From assembly GCF_004331035.1 (NCBI RefSeq), contig NZ_SJNT01000003.1, positions 275,363 to 339,362 of the forward strand: a DNA stretch of 64,000 nt, in the 5' to 3' direction. The position numbers and the translations under genes are program-made. Shown here in pieces: positions 27,573 to 36,836 of this stretch. Each line of letters starts with the position of its first letter. Positions within the stretch are counted from its first letter, which is position 1. The stretch is from Acinetobacter sp. ANC 4910. Lineage in GTDB: Bacteria > Pseudomonadota > Gammaproteobacteria > Pseudomonadales > Moraxellaceae. The notes beneath the pieces were generated by a model. That model had not been told where the DNA came from, did not search any database, and saw only the letters and a program-made list of their open reading frames with translations.

Positions 27573-28079
27573 TTAATACTTTTCTAATAAAGCATCTAAA
27601 ACAGATTGATAGTGAATCAAAATATCATCTTCTAGAATTTTGTAGGCGTTGTCGAACTGCACCATTGGCCAACCCTGTTTCCAGAATGGGAAAATATTAT
27701 GTAAATCTTCTGTCACAATCGCTTCTTCACGGGTAATTGCTTGTGCAATTTGCGCCAGAACTTGTGCCGTTTCGGCACCATCAATGGCTAAATAATCAAT
27801 CCCTTGCGCTTTTAAAATACGAATACGGTCTTTTTTATAACGAATTTTTTTCGCTTGAGTTGAATTTAAATGTAAAGCCAACGTCACTGCTTCAACAAAA
27901 TTTTCTTCAAAAGATTGGTGTAATGCTACTAAAGCCTGTTTATGTGCTTCCTGACGTCCAGCCTTGCCTCCATCACGAATGATTTGATTGGCTTCAACAT
28001 TGAGTTTATCGTTTTTCATAGACTTTAAGACGTCTAAAATTTCGATATCACTTAATTGCTCAGGAGATTGTTCAGTCAT
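27573..28079 (-). CDS. Conserved hypothetical protein, helical
   Basis: A 168-residue, charged, mostly helical protein without signal peptide or membrane segment. I do not recognise the family. Visible features are a basic stretch KKIRYKKDRIRILKAQGIDY around residues 78-97 and an acidic, aromatic-rich C terminus (HNIFPFWKQGWPMVQFDNAY). ATG 28079 is the first start; it ends close to a bidirectional terminator. Its coding character is supported by the absence of competing frames and ordinary codon use. Confidence 0.65.
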   Translation of the reverse strand: MTEQSPEQLSDIEILDVLKSMKNDKLNVEANQIIRDGGKAGRQEAHKQALVALHQSFEENFVEAVTLALHLNSTQAKKIRYKKDRIRILKAQGIDYLAIDGAETAQVLAQIAQAITREEAIVTEDLHNIFPFWKQGWPMVQFDNAYKILEDDILIHYQSVLDALLEKY

Positions 28080-28239
28080 GCACTGCTCATTTACATTAAA
28101 AGGGAATCTACTATTCTCTCATATTTCCAACATAAAGAGCAGTCTTTACTTCAAGCACAGGTATGAACATGAAGAGAAGCTTGAATATATTCTCATGACA
28201 CTATATTCAAGCTCACTTCATAATCAATAACTCAATGGG

Positions 28240-29232
28240 TTAAATCACTTCAACCACAATTTTACCAATATGCTCACCTGTATCCATAGCACGATGTGCA
28301 TCTTGAATTTGGTCAAATTTAAAAGTTTTATAGATCATTGGAATACATTGACCTTGTTCTAACAACGGCCAAACATGCTCTTGCAAACCTTGGCGAATTT
28401 CTGCTTTTTCGGCCGTATTACGCGCACGCATGGTCGAGCCTGTAATGGTCAAACGCTTCATCATAATTTGACCGAGCTTAACCTCTTTGGCTTTTGCCCC
28501 ACCCAGAAACGCAATGTAGACCAAACGACCGTCTTTACGTAATAAGTTCAAGTTTTGTTCTAGGTACGGTGCACCCACAATATCTAAAATTACATCAACC
28601 CCAGCTTGTGCTGTTTTTTCCAGAATATAACTTTCGAAATTTTGCGTTTTATAATTAATTGCATCAGTTAAATGAGCAATTGACTGAACTTTTTCGTCTG
28701 AACCTACGGTTGCAAAGGTTTTAAGCCCAAGCGCATTACAAAGCATTAATGCCGTTGTACCAATACCGCTGGTACCACCATGAATGAGTACCGTTTCTCC
28801 TGCTTTGGCTTTACCCATTTGAAACACATTGGCCCATACCGTAAAAAATGTTTCCGGAATTGCCGCAGCCTGCACGTAGCTTAAGCCCGCTGGAATGTTT
28901 AAAGTTTGGCTTTCCGGTACAACACAATATTCGGCATAACCACCACCATTGGTTAAACCACACACCTGATCACCAACTTTAAACTTCAGCACAGCGGAAC
29001 CGACTGCAACGACTTCACCTGCAACTTCCAAACCCGGTACAGGAGTCACACCTTTTGGCATGGGATATAGACCTTGACGCTGTAAAATATCTGGACGATT
29101 TAGTCCAAAAGCATGTACCTGAACCAAAACCTCATCAGCTTTAGGTTCTGGCACATCAGTTTGCTCAATGGCTAATTTTTCTGGTCCACCTACTTCGGTA
29201 ATCACTACCTGATGCATCATTGGATTTGTCAT
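28240..29232 (-). CDS. NAD(P)H quinone oxidoreductase, PIG3/Qor type
   Basis: A 330-residue zinc-free medium-chain dehydrogenase. Typical blocks are FGLNRPDILQRQGLYP near residue 43, GLEVAGEVVAVG near residue 66, ETFFTVWANVF near residue 127 and the nucleotide-binding HGGTSGIGTTAL near residue 150. The zinc ligands of alcohol dehydrogenases are missing, as in quinone reductases. PIG3-type members reduce quinones with NADPH, often to semiquinones. The physiological substrate is not predictable. ATG 29232 is preceded by GGGAAAAG. Confidence 0.9.
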   Translation of the reverse strand: MTNPMMHQVVITEVGGPEKLAIEQTDVPEPKADEVLVQVHAFGLNRPDILQRQGLYPMPKGVTPVPGLEVAGEVVAVGSAVLKFKVGDQVCGLTNGGGYAEYCVVPESQTLNIPAGLSYVQAAAIPETFFTVWANVFQMGKAKAGETVLIHGGTSGIGTTALMLCNALGLKTFATVGSDEKVQSIAHLTDAINYKTQNFESYILEKTAQAGVDVILDIVGAPYLEQNLNLLRKDGRLVYIAFLGGAKAKEVKLGQIMMKRLTITGSTMRARNTAEKAEIRQGLQEHVWPLLEQGQCIPMIYKTFKFDQIQDAHRAMDTGEHIGKIVVEVI

Positions 29233-29342
29233 GACTTTTCCCTATATTGCTTTATATTCTCATGCTGTATTTGACCACAAACATTTAAATGAATGAAGTA
29301 AAACGTCCTTATCAATTCGCTTAATGTCGTTTGCTCTAGCCA

Positions 29343-29370
29343 TAAAAAAGCCCCTTTTCAGGAGCTTGTT
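29343..29370 (-). terminator. Terminator of the DegS/AlgW-like protease gene
   Basis: On the minus strand AAGCTCC and GGGGCTT enclose TGAAAA, with one offset pair, followed by TTTTTTATG. It lies ten bases after the protease stop codon. Confidence 0.7.
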
Positions 29371-29379
29371 TTAAAATAT

Positions 29380-30561
29380 TTATCTTTGCGGTAACGGAAT
29401 ATATTGTGAATCCGAATTTTGAAGTTTACGTTCTCCAACCACCACATCCAGACTTAATGGTTTATCCCCACGTTCGACTTGAATTTTGACGGTACTGTTC
29501 GGTGCCTGTAGTGCCACATAATTAATCAAATGTGATGCCGAGGTAATTTTTTCCTCATTCACTTGAGTAATTTTATCGCCTTTTAATAATCCTGCTTGAG
29601 CTGCTGGCCCATTTTTCAGCACGTCTGCAACAACCACACCCGCTTGTTTCGGTTCAATAATATTTTCTTGCTGTACAGGCATTAAACTAATACCCAACCA
29701 ACCACGAACCACACGACCATCTTTCAAAATTGAATTAAGCACTTGCTGACAGATTTTTGCAGGAATCGCAAAGCCTATCCCCAGTGAGCCGCCTGATTGT
29801 GAGAAAATAGCCGTATTGACCCCAATTAAATTGCCTGCCACATCAATCAGGGCTCCCCCTGAGTTACCAGGATTAATCGCTGCATCAGTTTGAATAAAGT
29901 CTTCATAAGTATTAATGCCTAAATCTGAACGCCCAGTCGCAGAGATAATCCCTTGCGTTACAGTTTGACCAACACCAAATGGGTTACCAATCGCTAGGAC
30001 CACATCCCCGACTTCATTACCACTCAACTTAAAGGGTAATACTGGCAATTTATCTAACTCAATTTTAATCACAGCTAAATCAGTATCAGGATCTGTGCCA
30101 ATAATTTTTGCTGCAGCACGTCGACCATCTTGTAATGCAACAATAATTTGATCAGCCTGAGAAACTACATGATTATTAGTCAAAATATAACCATCTGGGC
30201 GAACAATCACCCCAGAACCCAGACTATTTTCATTTTGTTCAGGATTTAATTGCTCTGGAATTTGGTTACCAAAAAACTCTCTGAATGCTGGATCATTCAT
30301 GAGCGGGTGATCAAGTTGTTTGACTTTCTGTGTGGTAAAAATATTGACTACTGCTGGTGCAGCAACTTTTACCGCAGCACGATAAGATACGACCCCGCCC
30401 GTTCTTGAAGTATCAATTAGTGGTTCAACTTTTTCAGCAGGCATTTTTACGCCATCGGGAGCAACAGGCGCTTTTGGTTTTTGGTTTTGTTGCCATGCAA
30501 TAAAACCAATAATGACAATAATGAGTAACACCCAAGGTAACCATGTAAAGGTCCGGCGCAC
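29380..30561 (-). CDS. Membrane-anchored serine protease, DegS/AlgW-like (one PDZ domain)
   Basis: A 393-residue HtrA-family protease. Residues 8-25 form an uncleaved membrane anchor, followed by a periplasmic trypsin-like domain. The catalytic triad is readable: H in TNNHVV near residue 156, D in DPDTDLAVIK near residue 187, and S in NPGNSGGALID near residue 262. A single PDZ domain (about 290-375) follows. The anchor plus one PDZ is the DegS/AlgW layout, in which the PDZ senses misfolded outer-membrane proteins and triggers anti-sigma factor cleavage. Whether such a sigma-E pathway exists here cannot be seen. The start is GTG 30561 with GAGGAT upstream. Confidence 0.88.
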   Translation of the reverse strand: MRRTFTWLPWVLLIIVIIGFIAWQQNQKPKAPVAPDGVKMPAEKVEPLIDTSRTGGVVSYRAAVKVAAPAVVNIFTTQKVKQLDHPLMNDPAFREFFGNQIPEQLNPEQNENSLGSGVIVRPDGYILTNNHVVSQADQIIVALQDGRRAAAKIIGTDPDTDLAVIKIELDKLPVLPFKLSGNEVGDVVLAIGNPFGVGQTVTQGIISATGRSDLGINTYEDFIQTDAAINPGNSGGALIDVAGNLIGVNTAIFSQSGGSLGIGFAIPAKICQQVLNSILKDGRVVRGWLGISLMPVQQENIIEPKQAGVVVADVLKNGPAAQAGLLKGDKITQVNEEKITSASHLINYVALQAPNSTVKIQVERGDKPLSLDVVVGERKLQNSDSQYIPLPQR

Positions 30562-30728
30562 GTTTCTATCCTCTTAAAATATTTTAATTTCTTAATAACG
30601 AAGAATTTATGTTTATTGTAAAGGCAAATACAGTTCGATACACAAAATTCATGCAAGAGTTTTGTGATGCTTTAGTTACAATTCAAACTATGTTTTGATG
30701 ATATTAATTCGTAACTTAAGAGATTTTT

Positions 30729-31487
30729 ATGGCAACACTGCAAGAAATTTTACAATGGTGTAATGACACTTTAAAAAACCAAGAATTTAAAGACTATGCG
30801 CCCAATGGTTTACAAATTGAAGGAAATTCAGAAGTCAAAAAAATTCTCTGTGCCGTCACTGCATCCCAAGAAGCAATTGATGCTGCGATTGCACAACAAG
30901 CGGATCTACTCTTAGTCCATCATGGTTATTTTTGGAAAGGTGAACCCTACCCCATTACAGGTATGCGCGGTAAACGCATTAAATCATTGATCAAAAATGA
31001 TATTTCATTAATGGCTTATCACTTACCGTTAGATTCGCACCCCATGCTGGGCAATAATGCTGCAATTGCTGAAATTTTAGAGCTGGAAAATATTGAGGCT
31101 TTAGATGCTTCAGAACGCCATCCTATTGGCAATATTGGTTATTTAAAGCAAGCGATTTCTCCAGAAGCTTTCAAGGAAATCCTCACGGAACGCTTAGGCT
31201 TTAAAACCATTCATTTAAAGGCGGATAAACAGACCATTCAAAAAGTAGGTTTCTGTACAGGTGCAGCTCAAGACTTTATTGGCAAAGCTGCTGAGCAACT
31301 TTGTGATGCCTACATATCTGGAGAAGTCAGCGAACGAACGTATTATGAAGCCAAAGAATTGGATGTGCATTACTACGCTTGTGGACATCATGCGACCGAA
31401 CGCTATGGTGTACAACGCTTAGGGCAAGCTATTTCAGAACAGTTTAATCTTGAGTATAGTTATTTCGAATTAAACAATCCGATTTAA
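30729..31487 (+). CDS. NIF3-like dinuclear metal centre protein (YbgI type)
   Basis: A 252-residue NIF3 core protein. The metal ligands are visible: LLVHHGYFWKGEP near residue 62, DSHPMLGNNA near residue 104, and the C-terminal YACGHHATERYGV near residue 220. The length equals E. coli YbgI and lacks the CutA-like insert domain of long NIF3/YqfO proteins. That domain occurs alone at 2838-3149 in this window. The family is sometimes called GTP cyclohydrolase I type 2, but the activity is not established. It is divergent from the AlgW-like gene. Confidence 0.9.
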   Translation: MATLQEILQWCNDTLKNQEFKDYAPNGLQIEGNSEVKKILCAVTASQEAIDAAIAQQADLLLVHHGYFWKGEPYPITGMRGKRIKSLIKNDISLMAYHLPLDSHPMLGNNAAIAEILELENIEALDASERHPIGNIGYLKQAISPEAFKEILTERLGFKTIHLKADKQTIQKVGFCTGAAQDFIGKAAEQLCDAYISGEVSERTYYEAKELDVHYYACGHHATERYGVQRLGQAISEQFNLEYSYFELNNPI

Positions 31488-31685
31488 TTTTGGTTTGGCA
31501 AATTTTCCTTACTTAAAATATGGATTTAAAGCAGTGTGTTTAGATTTAAAGTATTTTTTATATACGTATAAATTCGAGCTTTATTCTGTATTGTTATTTA
31601 AAAGTATTACGCAAATTTAGCCTATTATCCTTTACAATAGTGCCACTTAATGTCAAAACCCAGCAAAATGCAAGGAATTGAAATC

Positions 31686-32312
31686 ATGACAACGATCACT
31701 TTACCAGCACTTCCATATGGCTATGAAGATCTTGCTCCTCATATCAGCAAAGAAACTTTAGAATACCATCACGACAAACACCACAATACTTACGTTGTTA
31801 ACTTAAACAACTTAATCAAAGGCACTGACCTTGAAGGTAAAACTTTAGAAGAAATCATCAAAGCTTCTGCTGGTGATGCAGCTAAAGTAGGTGTTTTTAA
31901 CAATGCAGCTCAAGTTTGGAACCACACGTTCTACTGGAACTGTATGGCTAAAAACGGTGGCGGTAAAGCAACTGGTGCATTAGCAGCAAAAATTGATGAA
32001 ACTTTTGGTTCATACGAAAAATTTGCTGAAGAATTTGCTGCTGCAGCAACAACTCAGTTCGGTTCAGGCTGGGCTTGGTTAGTGGCTGACGAAGTAAATG
32101 GCGCGCTTTCTATTATGAAAACTGCAAATGCAGATACTCCACTTGCTCACGGTAAAGTAGCAGTATTAACTATTGACGTTTGGGAACATGCTTACTACAT
32201 CGATTTCCGCAATGCTCGTCCTAAATACATCACAACTTTCTTAGAAAGCTTAGTGAACTGGGACTATGCAAATGCTAAATATGCAGGTCAAGCTGCTGGC
32301 GTTGAAAAATAA
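31686..32312 (+). CDS. sodB: Superoxide dismutase, iron type
   Basis: Dismutates superoxide to oxygen and peroxide in the cytoplasm. 208 residues with the Fe/Mn-SOD ligands: H in TLEYHHDKHH near residue 27, H in QVWNHTFYWN near residue 79, and D and H in DVWEHAYYIDF near residue 170. The residues around GSGWAWLV and AAATTQFGSG fit the iron form. ATG 31686 follows AAGGAA; the frame also opens at ATG 31650, but this would add 12 residues not usual for the family. A terminator lies 19 bases downstream. Confidence 0.95.
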   Translation: MTTITLPALPYGYEDLAPHISKETLEYHHDKHHNTYVVNLNNLIKGTDLEGKTLEEIIKASAGDAAKVGVFNNAAQVWNHTFYWNCMAKNGGGKATGALAAKIDETFGSYEKFAEEFAAAATTQFGSGWAWLVADEVNGALSIMKTANADTPLAHGKVAVLTIDVWEHAYYIDFRNARPKYITTFLESLVNWDYANAKYAGQAAGVEK

Positions 32313-32330
32313 TTTTTATTTTTCTGCATA

Positions 32331-32358
32331 AAAAATCACCCTTTACGGGTGATTTTTT
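32331..32358 (+). terminator. sodB terminator
   Basis: AAAAATCACCC and GGGTGATTTTTT pair around a short loop (32331-32357) and end in six T. Confidence 0.9.
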
Positions 32359-32419
32359 CATTTTTAGGCTTTAACTGAATAATTATAAATCAAATGAAAC
32401 AATTATCTTCAGGAACGGG

Positions 32420-32448
32420 TTGACGACTCTCACTTTCATCCCTAAAAT
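32420..32448 (+). promoter_or_regulatory. Sigma-70 promoter of the first tRNA-Asn pair
   Basis: TTGACG (32420-32425) and TAAAAT (32443-32448) are separated by exactly 17 bases, 12 bases before the tRNA. The bases around the -10, CCTAAAATGCGTTCCAGATT, recur before the third tRNA-Asn. Confidence 0.85.
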
Positions 32449-32459
32449 GCGTTCCAGAT

Positions 32460-32535
32460 TCTCCAATAGCTCAGTCGGTAGAGCGACGGACTGTTAATCC
32501 GCAGGTCCCTGGTTCGAGCCCAGGTTGGAGAGCCA
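32460..32535 (+). tRNA. tRNA-Asn (GTT), copy 1
   Basis: A complete 76-base cloverleaf with encoded CCA. Acceptor TCTCCAA pairs with TTGGAGA, the anticodon loop CTGTTAA carries GTT at 32493-32495, and the T loop reads GGTTCGAGCC. It is followed after nine bases by copy 2, so both are on one transcript. Confidence 0.97.
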
Positions 32536-32544
32536 ATCTACTAT

Positions 32545-32620
32545 TCTTCCATAGCTCAGTCGGTAGAGCGACGGACTGTTAATCCGCAGGTCCCTGGTTC
32601 GAGCCCAGGTGGAAGAGCCA
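32545..32620 (+). tRNA. tRNA-Asn (GTT), copy 2
   Basis: A 76-base cloverleaf with encoded CCA, identical to copy 1 except in the acceptor stem. It has TCTTCCA and TGGAAGA, that is, two base pairs (4-69 and 6-67) exchanged with full compensation. The anticodon is GTT. A terminator follows at 32631-32660. Confidence 0.97.
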
Positions 32621-32630
32621 AGATTCTAAA

Positions 32631-32660
32631 AAACCCACGCATTATGACGTGGGTTTTTTA
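32631..32660 (+). terminator. Terminator of the tRNA-Asn pair
   Basis: AAACCCACG (32631-32639) and CGTGGGTTT (32648-32656) form a nine-base-pair stem followed by a T-run. Confidence 0.9.
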
Positions 32661-32752
32661 TTGTCCAAATTCCAAGAGCGGTCTTATTCCAAATTGTAAT
32701 TTAGCCATATTTTAACTATCTTTATGATGAAACAGTAGCACAGAGAATAAGA

Positions 32753-33058
32753 ATGAATATGCCTTGGCTAAAATCCCTGATTTTTTGGATTATTATGATT
32801 GTGGTTATTTTTGCTGCCTTTCAATGCACACAAAAGTCCGAAAATAATAAGTCTGCTTCTGCCCTCATGTACGAACGCTTATATCAATGTAGTCGTGATT
32901 TAGCTGAAAAAAACCCAACCGTCTTAACAGCTATTCAAAAGCAAATTCGTACCGATATGAATCAACAAGAACTTATGCAGTTGATCAATTCATGTCGCCA
33001 AGCCAATCCCCTCAAGACACAAGCCGCTTATATTGATGCGATACAGCGTATTAAATAA
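32753..33058 (+). CDS. Small membrane-anchored protein, function unknown
   Basis: A 101-residue protein with one N-terminal transmembrane segment (about residues 8-24, rich in I, V and F) and a polar, helical C-terminal part with two cysteines (C44 and C80). I do not recognise the family. Translation may start at ATG 32753 or 32759. It sits between two tRNA-Asn units that were formed by duplication, each with its own promoter and terminator. Confidence 0.6.
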   Translation: MNMPWLKSLIFWIIMIVVIFAAFQCTQKSENNKSASALMYERLYQCSRDLAEKNPTVLTAIQKQIRTDMNQQELMQLINSCRQANPLKTQAAYIDAIQRIK

Positions 33059-33117
33059 TCTATTTGCCTATTTTTAATTCACTTAACTCAAAATGTTTGA
33101 ATTTTTTAACTTTTTAC

Positions 33118-33146
33118 TTGACCACTTACACTTAGCCCCCTAAAAT
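33118..33146 (+). promoter_or_regulatory. Sigma-70 promoter of the third tRNA-Asn
   Basis: TTGACC (33118-33123) and TAAAAT (33141-33146) have a 17-base spacer. From the -10 to the tRNA start the sequence is identical to that before copy 1, whereas the spacer differs. Confidence 0.85.
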
Positions 33147-33157
33147 GCGTTCCAGAT

Positions 33158-33233
33158 TCTCCAATAGCTCAGTCGGTAGAGCGACGGACTGTTAATCCGC
33201 AGGTCCCTGGTTCGAGCCCAGGTTGGAGAGCCA
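33158..33233 (+). tRNA. tRNA-Asn (GTT), copy 3
   Basis: A 76-base gene identical to copy 1, including acceptor stem TCTCCAA/TTGGAGA, with encoded CCA. The downstream bases AGATTCTAAAA match those after copy 2. The unit thus looks like copy 1 at its front and copy 2 at its back. Confidence 0.97.
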
Positions 33234-33242
33234 AGATTCTAA

Positions 33243-33273
33243 AAGCCCACTCAGTTTTGTAGTGGGTTTTTTA
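33243..33273 (+). terminator. Terminator of the third tRNA-Asn
   Basis: CCCACT (33246-33251) pairs with AGTGGG (33261-33266), flanked by AA/TT, and is followed by TTTTTTA. It ends 14 bases before the next reading frame. Confidence 0.8.
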
Positions 33274-33286
33274 TTGAGTTCAATTT

Positions 33287-33730
33287 GTGTTTACATCAAT
33301 TCAAACGCTATTCTTTATTATTGGCTGTCTAGCAAGTTCTGTTTTGCTTTTGATGCTATTCCAACATCTGTTTTGGAAACGTCAGCAATTTTATCAAAAA
33401 CCTCTCATTACTGCCTTTGAACAGAAAATGTTTGTTCGACTGCATGAAGCACTGCCTGAACATCATATTTTGGCACAAGTCGCATTTAGTGCCCTAATTA
33501 CCAGTGACCAGTTCAAAATACGCCAACAATTCAATCGAAAAGTCACAGATTTTGTGGTGTTAAATCGTGATATGAAAGTTATTGCAATTGTTGAATTAGA
33601 TGATCCAAGCCATATTGGTAAAGAAGATGAAGACCGTCAACGTGACTTAATGCTGACAGAAGCAGGTTATACGGTATTTCGTTATACCTCTATACCAAGT
33701 GCACGCGGACTACGCAAAGATTTACTTTAA
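33287..33730 (+). CDS. DUF2726 family membrane-anchored protein, nuclease-like fold
   Basis: A 147-residue protein with a transmembrane helix at residues 8-27 and a C-terminal DUF2726 domain. The domain shows VTDFVV (D88), IAIVELDDPSH (E103, D105, D106) and RDLMLTEAGY. This D...ExD pattern resembles the PD-(D/E)XK restriction-endonuclease fold, so a nucleic-acid role is possible but unproven. The start is GTG 33287 with no strong Shine-Dalgarno. It begins just after the tRNA-Asn terminator, so its own promoter is unclear. Confidence 0.7.
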   Translation: MFTSIQTLFFIIGCLASSVLLLMLFQHLFWKRQQFYQKPLITAFEQKMFVRLHEALPEHHILAQVAFSALITSDQFKIRQQFNRKVTDFVVLNRDMKVIAIVELDDPSHIGKEDEDRQRDLMLTEAGYTVFRYTSIPSARGLRKDLL

Positions 33731-33960
33731 TCATCCTTAAACAACAATATTCATGAACATTTATTCTAATAAAAAAACAATCTCAACAAATTACCTAAAA
33801 TTCACAACAAAATTAAAACCATTTTCAATTAATTTTTATTCAACAAATACTTACACTAGCACCAGAGACAGAAAATCCCAATTTACAGGTATAGAACATT
33901 TTCAGTATTTGGAACACAGTCAAAATATAATTGGATGCTCAAGTTTAGGACAAAAAAATA

Positions 33961-34590
33961 GTGAATGAGCTTTTACTCCCAGCACCCGTATTAATTCTCT
34001 CGGAAGAAATGAATTTAGACCTTCGCCTTAGAATATTATTGATGGAGTTAGGCTACCCTGCGCCTTTAATTCACTCTACACCTTATTTAGATGATGCACT
34101 TGAAATCTACCGTTTACATTTACCCAATATTGTCCTAGTCGATCTCAATTTTACACAAGTGCCTTTACACGATTTAATACGCTCATTAAAAACTTATCAC
34201 CCTTATGTAGTCATTATTTTGCTGGCACCCAAAGGGCAAACCGAACAAATCTTCCGTGGAATTCAATCTGGCGCATATGGCTACTTTTTTACTGAGCAAA
34301 CTGACCGTGAGATTCTGCAACAGATCAGAACCATTTTAAGGGGTGGTGCAACCTTACATGGAGAATTGGCACAATATATTCTCAATGCTCAGACCCAAAG
34401 CCAAGCACAACAGTTCATCAACCATTTTAAAGAAAGCCCAAGTCAATTGTTCTCTGATGTCGAGTTAGAGATTTTATCTTTGCTCGCAAATCAGTTAAAT
34501 ACTCGTGAAATTGCACATAAATTGGGGATTCCTCTTTACAGCGTAGAAGGTCGGATCAAATCGATTTACCGGCATTTAAGCCATAAATAA
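33961..34590 (+). CDS. Response regulator with LuxR-type helix-turn-helix
   Basis: A 209-residue two-domain protein. Residues 8-130 form a receiver domain with the phosphoacceptor aspartate in IVLVDLNF (D61). The usual acidic pair is E15-E16 here (LSEEMN). Residues 160-207 form a LuxR/FixJ DNA-binding domain (FSDVELEILSLLANQLNTR, then EIAHKLGIPLYSVEGRIKSI). No sensor kinase is adjacent, so it is an orphan in this window. The start GTG 33961 has AGGAC upstream. It is convergent with ppk1. Confidence 0.85.
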   Translation: MNELLLPAPVLILSEEMNLDLRLRILLMELGYPAPLIHSTPYLDDALEIYRLHLPNIVLVDLNFTQVPLHDLIRSLKTYHPYVVIILLAPKGQTEQIFRGIQSGAYGYFFTEQTDREILQQIRTILRGGATLHGELAQYILNAQTQSQAQQFINHFKESPSQLFSDVELEILSLLANQLNTREIAHKLGIPLYSVEGRIKSIYRHLSHK

Positions 34591-34591
34591 A

Positions 34592-34619
34592 AAAGAGCCT
34601 ACTTGAGGCTCTTTCTTTT
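34592..34619. terminator. Bidirectional terminator between the response regulator and ppk1
   Basis: AAAGAGCCT (34592-34600) and AGGCTCTTT (34606-34614) pair around ACTTG, with A-rich left and T-rich right flanks. Confidence 0.85.
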
Positions 34620-34624
34620 GACTG

Positions 34625-36706
34625 TTATTTAATGATTTCTAATAAGGTACGTTGGGCATTATGCGGCTCTTCCCCTTCTGCCACTTGAGCACGTACCCAT
34701 GAACCATCACCTTGTAATAGCCATGCTTGCTGATTGTCTTTTAGATAGGTGAGTAAGCCCTGCTGATAAATCCGTTTTTTTAATGCGGAATCTTCAATTG
34801 GGAAACAAGCTTCAACACGATTAAATAAATTACGATCCATCCAGTCCGCACTTGAGCAGTAGATATGCGGGTTGCCATTATTACTAAAATAGTAAACCCG
34901 TGTATGTTCCAAGAAACGCCCAACTACAGAACGTACACGAATATTTTCTGACAAACCCGGAAGCCCAGGACGTAAACAACAAATAGAGCGAATAATAAGG
35001 TCTATCTGCACGCCCGCCTGCGAAGCTTCATACAGTTTATTAATTAACTGCAATTCCGTCAGGGCATTCACCTTCACAATAATTTGTGCCGGCTTTCCTG
35101 CTTTGGCATTGGCAATTTCATCATCAATAAAATTGACCAACTGGGCATGTAACGTAAATGGCGCATGCAAAAGCTTTTTCAGCTTTGCCATTTTGCCCAT
35201 ACCTGTTAACTCTTGGAAAATGCGATGTACATCTTCACACAGTTCTTTGTCAGTTGTGAGCAAACCGAAGTCGGTATAAATACGGGCATTGCCTGCATGG
35301 TAGTTTCCAGTACCTAAATGAACATAACGTACCAATTTATTATTTTCACGGCGGACAACTAAAATCATTTTGGCATGCGTTTTATAGCCGACAATACCAT
35401 ACACCACCACAGCACCAGCTTCTTGCAAAACATTGGCCACTGCAATATTCGACTCTTCATCGAAACGAGCACGTAACTCAATCACCGCGGTGACTTCTTT
35501 GCCATTACGCGCTGCTTCCGCCAGTACTTGCACAATCTCAGAGTCTGCGCCACTACGGTATAACGTTTGCTTAATCGCAAGGACTTGTGGATCTCGCGCA
35601 GCCTCACGTAACAAGTTAATGACTGGGGCAAACGACTCAAAGGGATGGTGCAATAAAATATCTTGCTTTTGCATCGCTGAAAAAATGTTTTCAGATTTTT
35701 TCAACACTTTAGGAATTACAGGCGTATGTGAGTCATAGCGCAAATGCGGACGCTTAAAATTTGACAACAATCGTGCCAAATTTACTGGACCATCCACCTT
35801 ATACAACTGCTCTTCTTCTAAATCGAATTCATTAAGCAAGTAATCATAAATATGTTTAGGGCAATTTTCAGTGACCTCTAAACGTACTGCACGACCAAAA
35901 CGACGCGAGTTTAACTCACCTTTTAACGCTTTCGCTAAATCTTCGACATCTTCATTTAAAGCCAAGTCCGCATTCCGCGTTACACGGAACTGATAACAGC
36001 CAGTCGCAGTCATTCCAGGGAATAGGTCGGAAACATGCTCATGAATAATCGCAGATAGCATGACATGGTGTTCTTTCCCCCCCGTCAGTTCATCGGGTAA
36101 GCGTACAACACGCGGTAATGAACGTGGTGCAGGTACGACAGCTAAATCAATTTGACGACCAAAAGCATCTTTACCTTCCAAAGTTACAATGAAGTTCAAG
36201 CTTTTGTTAACTAAACGTGGGAATGGATGTGCAGGGTCTAAACTAATCGGCGTTAATACTGGGGCAACCTGTTCTTGGAAATACTTTTTCACCCAAGAAG
36301 ATTGGGCTGGAGTTAGCTCACCACGACGTAAAAAACAAATATCTTCTTCGCGCAGTTTCGCTAAAATTTCTTCATTTAAAATACGGTATTGGCGTTCAAT
36401 CGCAGCATGTGTCGTTTGCGAAATTTGATCTAAAACCTGTTTTGGGGTCAGACCATCGGGGGTATGACTTTCATTGCCCAAGTCCAACTGTTCCAACATG
36501 CCCGCAACGCGAATTTCAAAGAACTCATCTAAATTTCTTGAAAAAATAAGCAAGAAGTTCATGCGTTCTAGCAATGGATGCAACGGATCAACAGCTTGCT
36601 CAAGAACACGTAAATGGAAATCTAAAATTGAAAGTTCACGATTAATAAATCGATCATTATAAGTATATTCAACTGGCTCTAATGGAGTCTGTGCCGCCGT
36701 ATTCAT
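34625..36706 (-). CDS. ppk1: Polyphosphate kinase 1
   Basis: Reversible transfer of the ATP gamma-phosphate to polyphosphate, at the inner membrane. 693 residues with the four PPK1 domains: an N-terminal [19 protein letters not shown] segment near residue 20, a head domain, and two phospholipase-D-like C-terminal domains. The autophosphorylated histidine lies in GYKTHAKM near residue 445, and the second histidine region is near EHTRVYYF (about residue 600). ATG 36706 is chosen over the TTG six bases upstream. Orphan response regulator and mtgA are the neighbours. Confidence 0.95.
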   Translation of the reverse strand: MNTAAQTPLEPVEYTYNDRFINRELSILDFHLRVLEQAVDPLHPLLERMNFLLIFSRNLDEFFEIRVAGMLEQLDLGNESHTPDGLTPKQVLDQISQTTHAAIERQYRILNEEILAKLREEDICFLRRGELTPAQSSWVKKYFQEQVAPVLTPISLDPAHPFPRLVNKSLNFIVTLEGKDAFGRQIDLAVVPAPRSLPRVVRLPDELTGGKEHHVMLSAIIHEHVSDLFPGMTATGCYQFRVTRNADLALNEDVEDLAKALKGELNSRRFGRAVRLEVTENCPKHIYDYLLNEFDLEEEQLYKVDGPVNLARLLSNFKRPHLRYDSHTPVIPKVLKKSENIFSAMQKQDILLHHPFESFAPVINLLREAARDPQVLAIKQTLYRSGADSEIVQVLAEAARNGKEVTAVIELRARFDEESNIAVANVLQEAGAVVVYGIVGYKTHAKMILVVRRENNKLVRYVHLGTGNYHAGNARIYTDFGLLTTDKELCEDVHRIFQELTGMGKMAKLKKLLHAPFTLHAQLVNFIDDEIANAKAGKPAQIIVKVNALTELQLINKLYEASQAGVQIDLIIRSICCLRPGLPGLSENIRVRSVVGRFLEHTRVYYFSNNGNPHIYCSSADWMDRNLFNRVEACFPIEDSALKKRIYQQGLLTYLKDNQQAWLLQGDGSWVRAQVAEGEEPHNAQRTLLEIIK

Positions 36707-36774
36707 AATCAACCCATGATTTTAAGACGTTATCTGTATAGCCATAAGTATGCTTCAATTTTGTGACATTTTCA

Positions 36775-36801
36775 TAAAAAAGCCCAAAATAATTTGGGCT
36801 T
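36775..36801 (-). terminator. mtgA terminator
   Basis: AAGCCCAAA (36780-36788) and TTTGGGCTT (36793-36801) pair around AATA. On the minus strand a run of T (A-run 36776-36781) follows, so it ends mtgA transcription. Confidence 0.85.
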
Positions 36802-36836
36802 ATGGTGCTTTATGCTGATCGCTGAATTGAGCCGTA

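Noticed and set aside
32460..33300. Integrated element at the tRNA-Asn genes
   Set aside because: No integrase, no tRNA-derived partial repeat at a far site and all three tRNAs are complete; duplication explains the pattern.
33753..33968. 71-codon frame between DUF2726 and the response regulator
   Set aside because: Low-complexity Asn/Thr/Ser/Lys-rich translation of AT-rich DNA, without a ribosome-binding site, and it overlaps the real regulator start.
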